13,092 nt of DNA from Devosia equisanguinis (GTDB lineage: Bacteria; Pseudomonadota; Alphaproteobacteria; Rhizobiales; Devosiaceae): NCBI GenBank assembly GCA_945888565.1, contig CAMDAL010000076.1, positions 1-13,092 on the forward strand, given 5' to 3'. The notes under the pieces are model-generated. The model did not search any database and was not told where the DNA came from. It saw nothing but the letters and a program-made list of their open reading frames with translations. Of the stretch, positions 7,006 through 13,092 are shown one piece after another (the stretch's first letter is position 1; each line of letters opens with the position of its first letter). A program made the position numbers and the translations under genes.

Positions 7006-7494
7006 ATGTCGCTTACCCCTCTCTTCGACGCCCCGGTCGCGGTCCAGGTCCACGCCGTCGCTGCCCTCGCCGCGCTGCTGCTGGGCGCCCTGGTCCTTTT
7101 TCGCCCGAAGGGCACGCCGCTGCACCGGGCCATGGGCCGCGTATGGGTGGTGCTCATGCTTGTTGCCGCTACCTCGTCGCTCTTCATCAACGAGATCCGG
7201 TTGATCGGACCGTTCTCGCCCATCCACATCTTCTCGGTGGTCACCTTCATCGGGCTGGCGCAGGGCCTGTCGGCGATCCGCCGGGGCAATGTGCGGGCGC
7301 ACCGGGCTGCGATGCAGAGCCTCTACTTCTTCTCGCTCATCATTGCGGGCGCGTTCACGCTGTTGCCGGGCCGACGGATGCACGATGTCCTGTTCGGAGC
7401 CGGTGCAGGCTGGCCACCGTCGCTGATCGTCATCGCGCTCGCCCTCTCGGTATCGCTGGCGGCCTGGTTCCAGCTCAGGCGCCGGGCGGCCTGA
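7006..7494 (+). CDS. DUF2306 family membrane protein
   Basis: A small inner-membrane protein of 162 residues with about four to five hydrophobic segments. The pattern resembles the DUF2306 family: a histidine in the first helix (VQVHAVAALAALLLG, His16), then RPKGTPLHRAMGRVWVVLM (His40), PIHIFSVVTFIGLA (His74) and RGNVRAHRAAMQ (His99). The recurring histidines near membrane boundaries could be ligands, but the family has no established function that I know of. The ATG at 7006 follows GAGG at 6997-7000. It is transcribed away from the LytTR gene and is a candidate target of that regulator. Confidence 0.8.
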   Translation: MSLTPLFDAPVAVQVHAVAALAALLLGALVLFRPKGTPLHRAMGRVWVVLMLVAATSSLFINEIRLIGPFSPIHIFSVVTFIGLAQGLSAIRRGNVRAHRAAMQSLYFFSLIIAGAFTLLPGRRMHDVLFGAGAGWPPSLIVIALALSVSLAAWFQLRRRAA

Positions 7495-7580
7495 CACACA
7501 TCGCCAGAAGCCTCGACAGTCCGGAACGCCCGCGCTAGAAGCGGCATCAGCCCTTCAAGACCGCTGCGGAGCCTGCCGAC

Positions 7581-8543
7581 ATGGACGCCAACAACCTCGT
7601 GACGATCTTCGGGGGCTCGGGCTTTGTCGGCACGCAGATCGTGCAATTGCTGGCGCGCGCCGGATACCGGGTGCGCGTCGCGGTGCGCAGGCCGGACCTC
7701 GCGGGCCACGTCAAGCCGCTCGGCGCTGTCGGGCAGGTGATGCCGATCCAGGCCAATGTCCGCAACCTCGAATCGGTGCAGCGCGCCGTCAAGGGCGCCG
7801 GCGCGGTGATCAACCTCGTCGGCATCGGCTACGAGAGCGGCCGCCAGCGCTTCCGCGCCGTGCAGACCATGGGCGCCCGCAACATCGCAGAGGCCTCGAA
7901 ACAGGCGGGCGTCACCACCCTCGTTCACATGTCGGCACTGGGCGCCGATCCCCAGAGCCCGACCCCCTACGCGCGCAGCAAGGGCCTTGGCGAGACCGAA
8001 GTATTCGCAGCCTTCAAGGACGCCATCATCATCCGCCCCTCGATCATCTTCGGGCCGGGCGACATGTTCTTCAACCGGCTGGCCTCCATGGCCCGGATGC
8101 TGCCGGTGCTGCCGGTCATCGGCGCCAAGTCCCGGTTCCAGCCGATCTATGTCGGCGACGTGGCGGCAGCCTTCGTCGCCGCCGTCGAAGGCAAGGTCAA
8201 GGCCGGCCGCGTCTACGAGATCGGCGGCCCCGAGACGGCAACCCAGCTCGAGCTGATGCAGCGCGTGCTTGCCGAAACCCACCGCCGCAACCCGCTGCTG
8301 CCGGTGCCGGCCGCGATCGGCAAGCTGCTGGCCCTGCCCTTCGCCTTCCTGCCCTGGGCGCCGCTGATTACTGCCGACCAGGTCGATCTGCTGCAGCTCG
8401 ACAACGTCGTCTCGGCAGAGGCCTTGAAGGAGAAGCGCACCCTCGCTGCCTTCGGCGTCACGCCCACCGCGATGGACCCCATCCTCGAGAGCTACCTGTG
8501 GCGCTTCATGCGCAACGGCCAGTTCGACCGGCAGGCTGCCTGA
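7581..8543 (+). CDS. NDUFA9-like NAD(P)-binding protein (atypical short-chain dehydrogenase, complex I-associated type)
   Basis: A 320-residue Rossmann-fold protein of the extended/atypical SDR group that includes the mitochondrial complex I accessory subunit NDUFA9 (39 kDa). The nucleotide-binding motif FGGSGFVGTQIV spans residues 10-21, followed by basic residues at the second strand (RVRVAVRRPD). INLVGIGYE and LVHMSALGAD correspond to the next core strands. Tyr130 and Lys134 (PYARSKGLGE) occupy the YxxxK position, and IIIRPSIIFGPGD follows. In alphaproteobacteria this type is a soluble or membrane-peripheral protein of unclear role, linked by similarity to quinone or respiratory-complex biology. 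The ATG at 7581 has GGAG 9 bases upstream. The 86 bases in front hold nothing I can recognise. Confidence 0.88.
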   Translation: MDANNLVTIFGGSGFVGTQIVQLLARAGYRVRVAVRRPDLAGHVKPLGAVGQVMPIQANVRNLESVQRAVKGAGAVINLVGIGYESGRQRFRAVQTMGARNIAEASKQAGVTTLVHMSALGADPQSPTPYARSKGLGETEVFAAFKDAIIIRPSIIFGPGDMFFNRLASMARMLPVLPVIGAKSRFQPIYVGDVAAAFVAAVEGKVKAGRVYEIGGPETATQLELMQRVLAETHRRNPLLPVPAAIGKLLALPFAFLPWAPLITADQVDLLQLDNVVSAEALKEKRTLAAFGVTPTAMDPILESYLWRFMRNGQFDRQAA

Positions 8544-8686
8544 ACGCACCGCCTGCCAATGGTTAGCGAAGCCTTGCGGCGAAGCGGCGATTTTGCGCGA
8601 CCTCAGAACGAAACGGTGAGCCTTTTTCGGTAAGCCTTGAGCATGGGCAGGAAGCCCGCGCCTCGCTTACCAAGAAGAGACTCCCC

Positions 8687-9802
8687 TTGCTGCGGCGGAC
8701 CGAACGCATTGTCCTCAACGAGGACGAAGACATCCCAGACTCGCCCTTCGTGGCCGAGCCCGCGATCGCCACCGGCCCGGTCCCGGACCGGCGCAACCTC
8801 GAGCAGTGGCTCAACGAAGTCGAGCGCGCTGCCGCCACGCCCAAGGGCGAAAAGAAGGGGCTCGATGCCCTGCGCGCCGAAGTGCAGCGCACTCTGGTGA
8901 CCAGCGACGGCGACGTCATCTCCGGCCCGGGCCAGTTCTGGCGCACCATGCTGAAGCCGTCGCGTCTGGCGCTGCTGGCGATCGCCCTCATTGCCGGCGG
9001 CGTTGCAGCCTATTTCGCAGCGAGCCTCGACCAGGGCACGCCCGCTCCCGAGCCGGTCGTCGAAGTCGCCGAGCCGGTGGCGCCCCCACCACCGCCCCCT
9101 GCGCCGGTGATGCAGATCCTCGTTGCCAGCACGTCGATCGCCATGGGTGGCCGGCTCTCCGCCGCCACGGTGGAGTGGAAAAACTGGCCGACTGACGCGA
9201 TGCGCGAGGACTACATCACCAACGAGGCAGTGCCCGCCGCCATCGACGAGATGGCCGGTTCGATCGCCCGCTTCGAGTTCTTCCCCGGCGAGCCGATCCG
9301 CGCGCAGAAGCTGGTCGCGCCGGGCGATGGCTACCTGTCTGCCGTGCTGGCGCCGGGTGAACTGGGTGTTTCCATCCAGGTGCAGGCCGATGTGGCGGCC
9401 GGCGGCTTCATCCAGCCCAACGACCATGTCGATGTGCTGCTGACCCAGGCCGTGGCCGGCCGGCAGGTGGCGCAGACCGTGCTCAGCAACGTGCGCGTCC
9501 TCGCCATCGCCCACCGCCTCGGCGAAGTCGGCGTGCCACCCACCGCCGAAGGCGACGAGGAGTCCAACCCGGACGAGCCCAGTGACGAGGGCATCGCCCC
9601 GGCCACCTTCTCGGACGGGGTGATCGCGACACTGGCGCTCGACAGCGACCAGGCGAAGATCATCACCACGGCCCGCAATTCCGGCTCGCTCAGCGTCATA
9701 TTGCGCTCGATCAGCGACTTTTCGGCGCCGAGGGCCACGGATTTCGAGCAGCAGAACGCCAATCAGCAGATCCGGCTGACCAGCCCGTTCTGGACTAACT
9801 GA
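8687..9802 (+). CDS. cpaB: Tad/Flp pilus assembly protein CpaB (RcpC) with a cytoplasmic N-terminal extension
   Basis: CpaB is an inner-membrane-anchored periplasmic protein of the Tad secretion system that assembles Flp pili and works with the secretin CpaC. The single membrane segment lies at residues 88-112 (LALLAIALIAGGVAAYFAA), followed by a proline-rich linker (PVAPPPPPPAP). A SAF-like domain begins around residue 139 (QILVASTSIAMGGRLSAATV), then the RcpC/CpaB domain with LGVSIQVQADVAAGGF and NDHVDVLLTQAV. The C-terminus has SDGVIATLALDSDQAKII and SGSLSVILRS. Usual CpaB proteins start just before the membrane segment; here 87 residues precede it. The TTG at 8687 is preferred because AAGAAGAGA sits 6 bases upstream, while the internal ATG at 8948 has no ribosome-binding site. 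The 143 bases upstream probably hold the promoter. Confidence 0.9.
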   Translation: MLRRTERIVLNEDEDIPDSPFVAEPAIATGPVPDRRNLEQWLNEVERAAATPKGEKKGLDALRAEVQRTLVTSDGDVISGPGQFWRTMLKPSRLALLAIALIAGGVAAYFAASLDQGTPAPEPVVEVAEPVAPPPPPPAPVMQILVASTSIAMGGRLSAATVEWKNWPTDAMREDYITNEAVPAAIDEMAGSIARFEFFPGEPIRAQKLVAPGDGYLSAVLAPGELGVSIQVQADVAAGGFIQPNDHVDVLLTQAVAGRQVAQTVLSNVRVLAIAHRLGEVGVPPTAEGDEESNPDEPSDEGIAPATFSDGVIATLALDSDQAKIITTARNSGSLSVILRSISDFSAPRATDFEQQNANQQIRLTSPFWTN

Positions 9803-9834
9803 ACGGTCCCTGCGGGCCAGCCGAGACCCGCGCG

Positions 9835-9850
9835 TTAAGCCCGTATTGAC
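9835..9850 (+). promoter_or_regulatory. Possible CtrA-like box (TTAA-N7-TTGAC) upstream of cpaC
   Basis: TTAA at 9835-9838 and TTGAC at 9846-9850 are separated by exactly 7 bases. This matches the known CtrA consensus TTAA-N7-TTAAC except for one base. It lies 51 bases upstream of the cpaC start, in the 99-base gap after cpaB. CtrA controls pilus genes in Caulobacter, so the context fits, but the match is imperfect and could be chance. Confidence 0.25.
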
Positions 9851-9901
9851 CATGGGTTGCTATCGTTGGCAGCAGACCCGACTGAGTGAAGAGTACCGAA
9901 C

Positions 9902-11281
9902 TTGACCCTGCGCCGCCTCCACCTCGAACCTGCCCAGGGTGCCGCCCAGTTGCTCACGCTGCTGCTGGCGCTGCTGGTGTTCGGCTTCGCTGCTCCGGCA
10001 CTGGCCCAGACGGTGACCTACGATCTCAACACCACATCGGTGATGCGCATCAACCTGCCGATGTCGCAGGCGGTGACGGTGGTGATCTCCGAGCCCGTCG
10101 GCAAGGTCGTCGCGGCTGATCCGCTGATCGCCGACGCCCAGCCCATCACCGACCGCTCGATCTACCTCGTCGGTCGCGGCTTTGGCACCACCGCGGTCAA
10201 CCTCTATTCCGCCGAGGGCAAGCCGGTCGGCCTCCTCGCCGTCGAAGTCGGGGCCGATACGGCCGACATGGCGCGCTCGATCCGTGCCGGCGTGCCATCG
10301 GCCGATATCAAGGTTTCGACCATCAACGGCCGGGTCAAGCTCAGCGGCAGCGTCACCGATGCGGTGACCATGGAGAAGGTGCTGGCCATCGTCGCCCAGT
10401 ACGGCAGCCCGCAGATCATCAACACGGTCACGCTGACCGGCGGCCAGCAGGTGAACCTCGAGGTCCGCATTCTCGAGGCCCAGCGCGACGCGGGGCGCGA
10501 CCTTGGCATCGCCTGGAGCGGCGAAGTCGGCGGCGTCGGCGTCAACGTCAACAACACCGCGGATAAGTCGTTCTCGCAGTTCATGACCAGCGTGATCTCC
10601 GGCGGCATCAGCCTCAACGCGACGATCAATGCACTCGAAAGCAAGGCGCTGGTGCGGACGCTGGCCGAGCCGAACCTCACCACGCTCTCGGGCGTCAAGG
10701 CGAGCTTCCTCGCGGGCGGCGAAGTGCCCATCCGCACCGCCGACCAGAACGGCAATGTCGGGTTGCAGTATCGCCAGTTCGGCGTGCTGCTCGGCTTCAC
10801 CCCGGTGGTGCTCGATGGCGGCCGCATCCAGATTCACCTGCAGCCTGAAGTCAGCGGCCTCAACGGCTTCACCGCCGGCAACGATCCGATCTTCAACACC
10901 CGCACCCTCGATGCGACAGTGGAGCTGCGCGACGGGCAGAGCTTTGCAGTCGCCGGCCTGCTGCAGAACGACTCCAAGCTGAGCCAGGACCAGTTGCCGT
11001 GGATCGGCGACGTGCCGATCCTCGGCTCGCTGTTCAAGTCGTCCAGCTACCAGAAGCACGACACCGAACTGGTGGTCATCGTCACGCCACGGCTGGTGCA
11101 GCCGCTGACGCCCGGCCAGGTCCCGGCCTCGCCGCTCGACCAGACCCGCCCGGCCAACGATGTCGAGTTCTTCGCGCTCGGCCAGATGGAAGTCACGCCC
11201 AAGATGCTGAAGAATTTCCAGACCGGTGAGGGCGTGATCGGCCCCTACGGCTACATCATCGATCTTGGAGACGGCAATTGA
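9902..11281 (+). CDS. cpaC: Tad/Flp pilus outer-membrane secretin CpaC (RcpA)
   Basis: CpaC forms the outer-membrane channel through which the Flp pilus passes. The protein has 459 residues. A signal peptide ends near residue 35 (GFAAPALA, then Q). A pilus-secretin N-terminal domain follows (MRINLPMSQAVTVVISEPVG, then SIYLVGRGFGTTAVNLYS). A BON-like region around residues 125-175 contains INGRVKLSGSVTDAVTME. The secretin core includes VNLEVRILEAQRD, ALVRTLAEPNLTTLSG, ASFLAGGEVPI, LGFTPVVLDGGRI, LPWIGDVPILGSLFKS and TELVVIVTPRLVQP. The end has PYGYIIDLG, typical of alphaproteobacterial CpaC. The TTG at 9902 is chosen because it precedes the complete signal peptide and has GAAGAG 8 bases upstream. 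The stop overlaps the next gene's start. Confidence 0.95.
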   Translation: MTLRRLHLEPAQGAAQLLTLLLALLVFGFAAPALAQTVTYDLNTTSVMRINLPMSQAVTVVISEPVGKVVAADPLIADAQPITDRSIYLVGRGFGTTAVNLYSAEGKPVGLLAVEVGADTADMARSIRAGVPSADIKVSTINGRVKLSGSVTDAVTMEKVLAIVAQYGSPQIINTVTLTGGQQVNLEVRILEAQRDAGRDLGIAWSGEVGGVGVNVNNTADKSFSQFMTSVISGGISLNATINALESKALVRTLAEPNLTTLSGVKASFLAGGEVPIRTADQNGNVGLQYRQFGVLLGFTPVVLDGGRIQIHLQPEVSGLNGFTAGNDPIFNTRTLDATVELRDGQSFAVAGLLQNDSKLSQDQLPWIGDVPILGSLFKSSSYQKHDTELVVIVTPRLVQPLTPGQVPASPLDQTRPANDVEFFALGQMEVTPKMLKNFQTGEGVIGPYGYIIDLGDGN

Positions 11282-11529
11282 CCCGGCTCGCGCTGATCCT
11301 CTGCGGCACTGCGGCGGCCCTCGCGCTCGGCGGGTGCACCTACGACTACCTGCAACGCACCGACAAGGTCGGCTACAGCGCCGGCGATGCGGTCAAGGCC
11401 AACCTCGAGGCGCAAACCACCGATCCGGACCGCGATTCCGCCTACTCCACCAAGGGGCTCGGCAAGGACGGCTATGTCGAGCCGAAGACGCCGACCGACG
11501 GCGTGGAAGCGGCACCTGCCGCGCCTTAA
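11278..11529 (+). CDS. Small lipoprotein coupled to cpaC
   Basis: An 83-residue predicted lipoprotein. A hydrophobic signal (LALILCGTAAALALGGC) ends in a lipobox with the lipidated Cys20. The mature part is about 64 residues, polar, with YDYLQRTDKVGYSAGDAVKA as its most distinctive stretch and a proline/alanine-rich tail. Its TTG start overlaps the cpaC stop in TTGA, with GGAG at 11267-11270 seven bases upstream, so it is probably translated by coupling to cpaC. It occupies the place where many Tad loci have cpaD, but it is far shorter and lacks obvious CpaD features. I recall short lipoproteins with a Y-L-x-R-x-D...GDAV pattern near pilus genes in Hyphomicrobiales, without a known function. 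A helper role at the secretin is inferred from position only. Confidence 0.8.
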   Translation: MTRLALILCGTAAALALGGCTYDYLQRTDKVGYSAGDAVKANLEAQTTDPDRDSAYSTKGLGKDGYVEPKTPTDGVEAAPAAP

Positions 11530-11580
11530 GGCCCGCCTGAGCTCTCATCCCCGCGACTGTGCTACCTTTGCCGGCAACAC

Positions 11581-12105
11581 CTATGCCTTGTTGGCCGCGG
11601 CCGCGTTCTGCAGGATCTGGATGTTGTTGGCGACCACGATGTTCTCGGGGTCGAGGGCGCGAGCCTTCTTGAAGTTGGTCAGCGCCGCCGTGACGTTGCC
11701 GCGCAACATGTAGGAATAGCCCACATTGTTGTAGTACTGCGCCGAGCCGCCGGTAATGCCGTAGAGCGAGGCGTAGACCCGGTCCGACAGGTCGAAGCGC
11801 CCCAGCCGGTCATACGAGGCGCTGAGGCCCACATAGGCTTCGGCGTTCTTGGGGTTGAGCTCCACCGCGCGCTTGTAGAGCGCCGCCGAATGGCCGAAGT
11901 CGTTGTTGCGGAAATGGCCGCGTGCTTCGCGCAGCGCCCGGTCGGCGGTGTAGTCGCCGATGCCGTCGATCTCGGCGACCTGCAGCTTGTTATTGCCGAA
12001 GCTACTCATCCCGGTCAGGCCGCCGGCCGAACTGCAGGCTGAGAGCGGCAAGGCCACCAGCGCCAGTGCGATAAAGCCAAGACGCAGTCCGCGAGTGCGC
12101 TTCAT
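11581..12105 (-). CDS. tadD: TPR-repeat lipoprotein TadD
   Basis: TadD is an outer-membrane lipoprotein of the Tad pilus machinery, thought to help localise or stabilise the secretin, much as pilotins do for other secretins. This product has 174 residues. The signal peptide carries a lipobox ending in LSAC with Cys24. Three tetratricopeptide-like units follow: about residues 52-85 (ALYKRAVELNPKN), 86-118 (AEAYVGLSASYDRLGRFD) and 119-152 (YYNNVGYSYMLRGNVTAALT, then ARALDPEN). An in-frame ATG at 12120 would add five residues, but the ATG at 12105 has GGGGG upstream at good spacing and is preferred. The gene faces the cpaB-cpaC-lipoprotein genes tail to tail, with 51 bases between them and no clear terminator. 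Confidence 0.87.
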   Translation of the reverse strand: MKRTRGLRLGFIALALVALPLSACSSAGGLTGMSSFGNNKLQVAEIDGIGDYTADRALREARGHFRNNDFGHSAALYKRAVELNPKNAEAYVGLSASYDRLGRFDLSDRVYASLYGITGGSAQYYNNVGYSYMLRGNVTAALTNFKKARALDPENIVVANNIQILQNAAAANKA

Positions 12106-12125
12106 TCGGTATGCCCCCATGCCGC

Positions 12126-12144
12126 GAGGTCAATTCCCGACCTC
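12126..12144. repeat. Short inverted repeat upstream of tadD
   Basis: GAGGTC at 12126-12131 and GACCTC at 12139-12144 form a perfect 6-base inverted repeat with a 7-base spacer, 20 bases upstream of the preferred tadD start. It could be an operator for a dimeric regulator or a small hairpin in the leader of the tadD transcript. A chance match is possible. Confidence 0.3.
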
Positions 12145-12211
12145 AGCACAACAAGCCTAAGCGGCGGTGCGGTAAGGTTCGTTAACGGCGTCGCCTAAGA
12201 CGTTGGCAGCG

Positions 12212-13092
12212 TTAATGCGCAGTTAGCGGGACCGGCTGCTCGGTGACATACTCGAACAGCACCTTTCGTACCGCCGGCTCGTCCTCGGCTGCCAAGGCGG
12301 CTTCAAGCCTCTGCAGCGCCGCGTCGAGGTCGGCCGTACCACGCGCCGCCGAGGGCGAGCGGAAGATGCGCGGCTGCGCCGTGCGGGTCGCGTGCGCCGG
12401 GTCGTAGAACAGCTCCTCGTAGAGCTTCTCGCCCGGCCTCGTGCCGGTGACGGCGATCTCGATGTCGCCGCCGGGATGCTGCGCCGACCGTTCGGTGAGG
12501 CCGGCAAGGCGGATCATGTTTTCGGCCAGGTCGCGGATGCGGATCGGTTCGCCCATGTCGAGCAGGAAGATGTCGCCACCCTCGCTCAGCGCACCGGCCT
12601 GCACGATCAGCTCGGCCGCCTCGTGGATCGACATGAAATAGCGGGTCATCCGGTCATCGGTCAGCGTCACCGGCCCGCCCGCCGCGATCTGTTCGCGGAA
12701 CAGTGGCACCACCGAGCCATTCGAGCCCAGCACGTTGCCGAAGCGCACGGCGCAGAAGCGCTGCCGCGCCGGATCACCCTGCTCGCCATAGTGGCGGACG
12801 ATCAGCTCGGCCCAGCGCTTGGTAGCGCCCATCACCGACGTCGGACGCACGGCCTTGTCGGTCGAGATCAGCACGAAGCGCTCGACGCCGGCATCACGGG
12901 CCGCCTCGACCAGCACGCGCGTGCCGATGACGTTGTTGCGCACCCCTTCGAGGGCGTTGCCCTCGACCAGCGGCACATGCTTGTGCGCGGCGGTGTGAAA
13001 GATCACCTGCACGCCATGCGACTGCAGCGTGCGGCGGACCAGGGCCGCATCGCCCACCGAGCCCAGCACCGGCACCACCACCGTGCCGTTGG
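12212..13092 (-). CDS. Nucleotide-sugar 4,6-dehydratase, CapD/WbpM/PglF type, C-terminal part (5' end outside window)
   Basis: This is the catalytic SDR domain of a polysaccharide biosynthesis protein that dehydrates UDP-N-acetyl sugars at C4/C6, an early step towards modified sugars of O-antigen, capsule or glycoproteins. The frame is open to the right edge, so the N-terminal membrane region and the nucleotide-binding glycine motif lie outside; the GTG codon near 13081 is not the start. Visible motifs are FHTAAHKHVPLVEGN, LISTDKAVRPTSVMGATKR (catalytic Thr-Asp-Lys, with Met in place of the usual Tyr, as in the large membrane-bound PglF-like members), VRFGNVLGSNGSVVPLF, TDDRMTRYFMSIHEA and TRPGEKLYEELFY. 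Which sugar it modifies cannot be told. It may serve the same surface glycan as the ligase-like gene at the other end of the window. Confidence 0.93.
   Translation of the reverse strand, partial: NGTVVVPVLGSVGDAALVRRTLQSHGVQVIFHTAAHKHVPLVEGNALEGVRNNVIGTRVLVEAARDAGVERFVLISTDKAVRPTSVMGATKRWAELIVRHYGEQGDPARQRFCAVRFGNVLGSNGSVVPLFREQIAAGGPVTLTDDRMTRYFMSIHEAAELIVQAGALSEGGDIFLLDMGEPIRIRDLAENMIRLAGLTERSAQHPGGDIEIAVTGTRPGEKLYEELFYDPAHATRTAQPRIFRSPSAARGTADLDAALQRLEAALAAEDEPAVRKVLFEYVTEQPVPLTAH

Noticed and set aside
6936..7289. Upstream extension of the LytTR gene to a start at 7289
   Set aside because: The added 118 residues overlap the DUF2306 gene on the other strand, are low-complexity and precede the natural N-terminus of the membrane domain.
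8603..9853. Long open frame on the minus strand opposite cpaB
   Set aside because: It is opposite a clearly identified gene, has no recognisable domain and has the composition of an antisense shadow in high-GC DNA. The same applies to long minus frames at 4368-6065, 7323-8549 and 9860-11059.
12166..12200. GTTAAC-containing stretch upstream of tadD as a further CtrA site
   Set aside because: The second half-site is spaced by 6 rather than 7 bases, or is missing, depending on the reading; it does not meet the consensus.

Overview
The window looks like chromosomal DNA from a high-GC alphaproteobacterium, most likely of the order Hyphomicrobiales (Rhizobiales) and possibly close to Devosia. The support is the uniformly high GC content, the alphaproteobacterial style of the Tad pilus proteins CpaB, CpaC and TadD, an NDUFA9-like NAD(P)-binding protein, and short palindromic repeats of a kind I associate with this order. 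The genus is an inference from memory, not from a search. I see no rRNA, tRNA, CRISPR array, transposase, phage gene or origin. Coding density is very high and no gap longer than 300 bases lacks a gene.

Left part (1-2603): the C-terminal two thirds of pheT (phenylalanyl-tRNA synthetase beta chain) runs in from the left edge. Its stop overlaps the start of an O-antigen ligase/polymerase-like membrane protein (TGATG). That membrane gene carries a large imperfect palindrome of about 159 bases at 1421-1579, read through in frame.

Middle part (2607-8543): an aldo/keto reductase of the YghZ type (minus strand) is followed divergently by trhO, a rhodanese-family tRNA uridine hydroxylase; a compact palindromic repeat lies between them. 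Directly behind trhO is a LysR-family effector-binding domain with no DNA-binding domain, then a secreted SnoaL/NTF2-like protein with a TTG start. Next comes a divergent pair: a membrane-anchored LytTR regulator (minus) and a DUF2306 membrane protein (plus). An NDUFA9-like NAD(P)-binding protein closes this part.

Right part (8687-13092): a short Tad (Flp pilus) cluster. cpaB has an unusual cytoplasmic N-terminal extension. It is followed by cpaC (outer-membrane secretin) and a small lipoprotein gene translationally coupled to cpaC; all three appear to start at TTG. Convergent to them is tadD, a TPR lipoprotein. At the right edge lies the C-terminal part of a large nucleotide-sugar 4,6-dehydratase of the CapD/WbpM/PglF type (minus strand, 5' end outside the window). 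Surface-related functions, glycan assembly and an adhesive pilus, therefore flank a middle part of regulators and redox or tRNA-modification enzymes.

The observations most worth checking are the in-frame palindrome in the ligase-like gene, the LysR protein without a helix-turn-helix, the extended CpaB, and the small lipoprotein coupled to cpaC.
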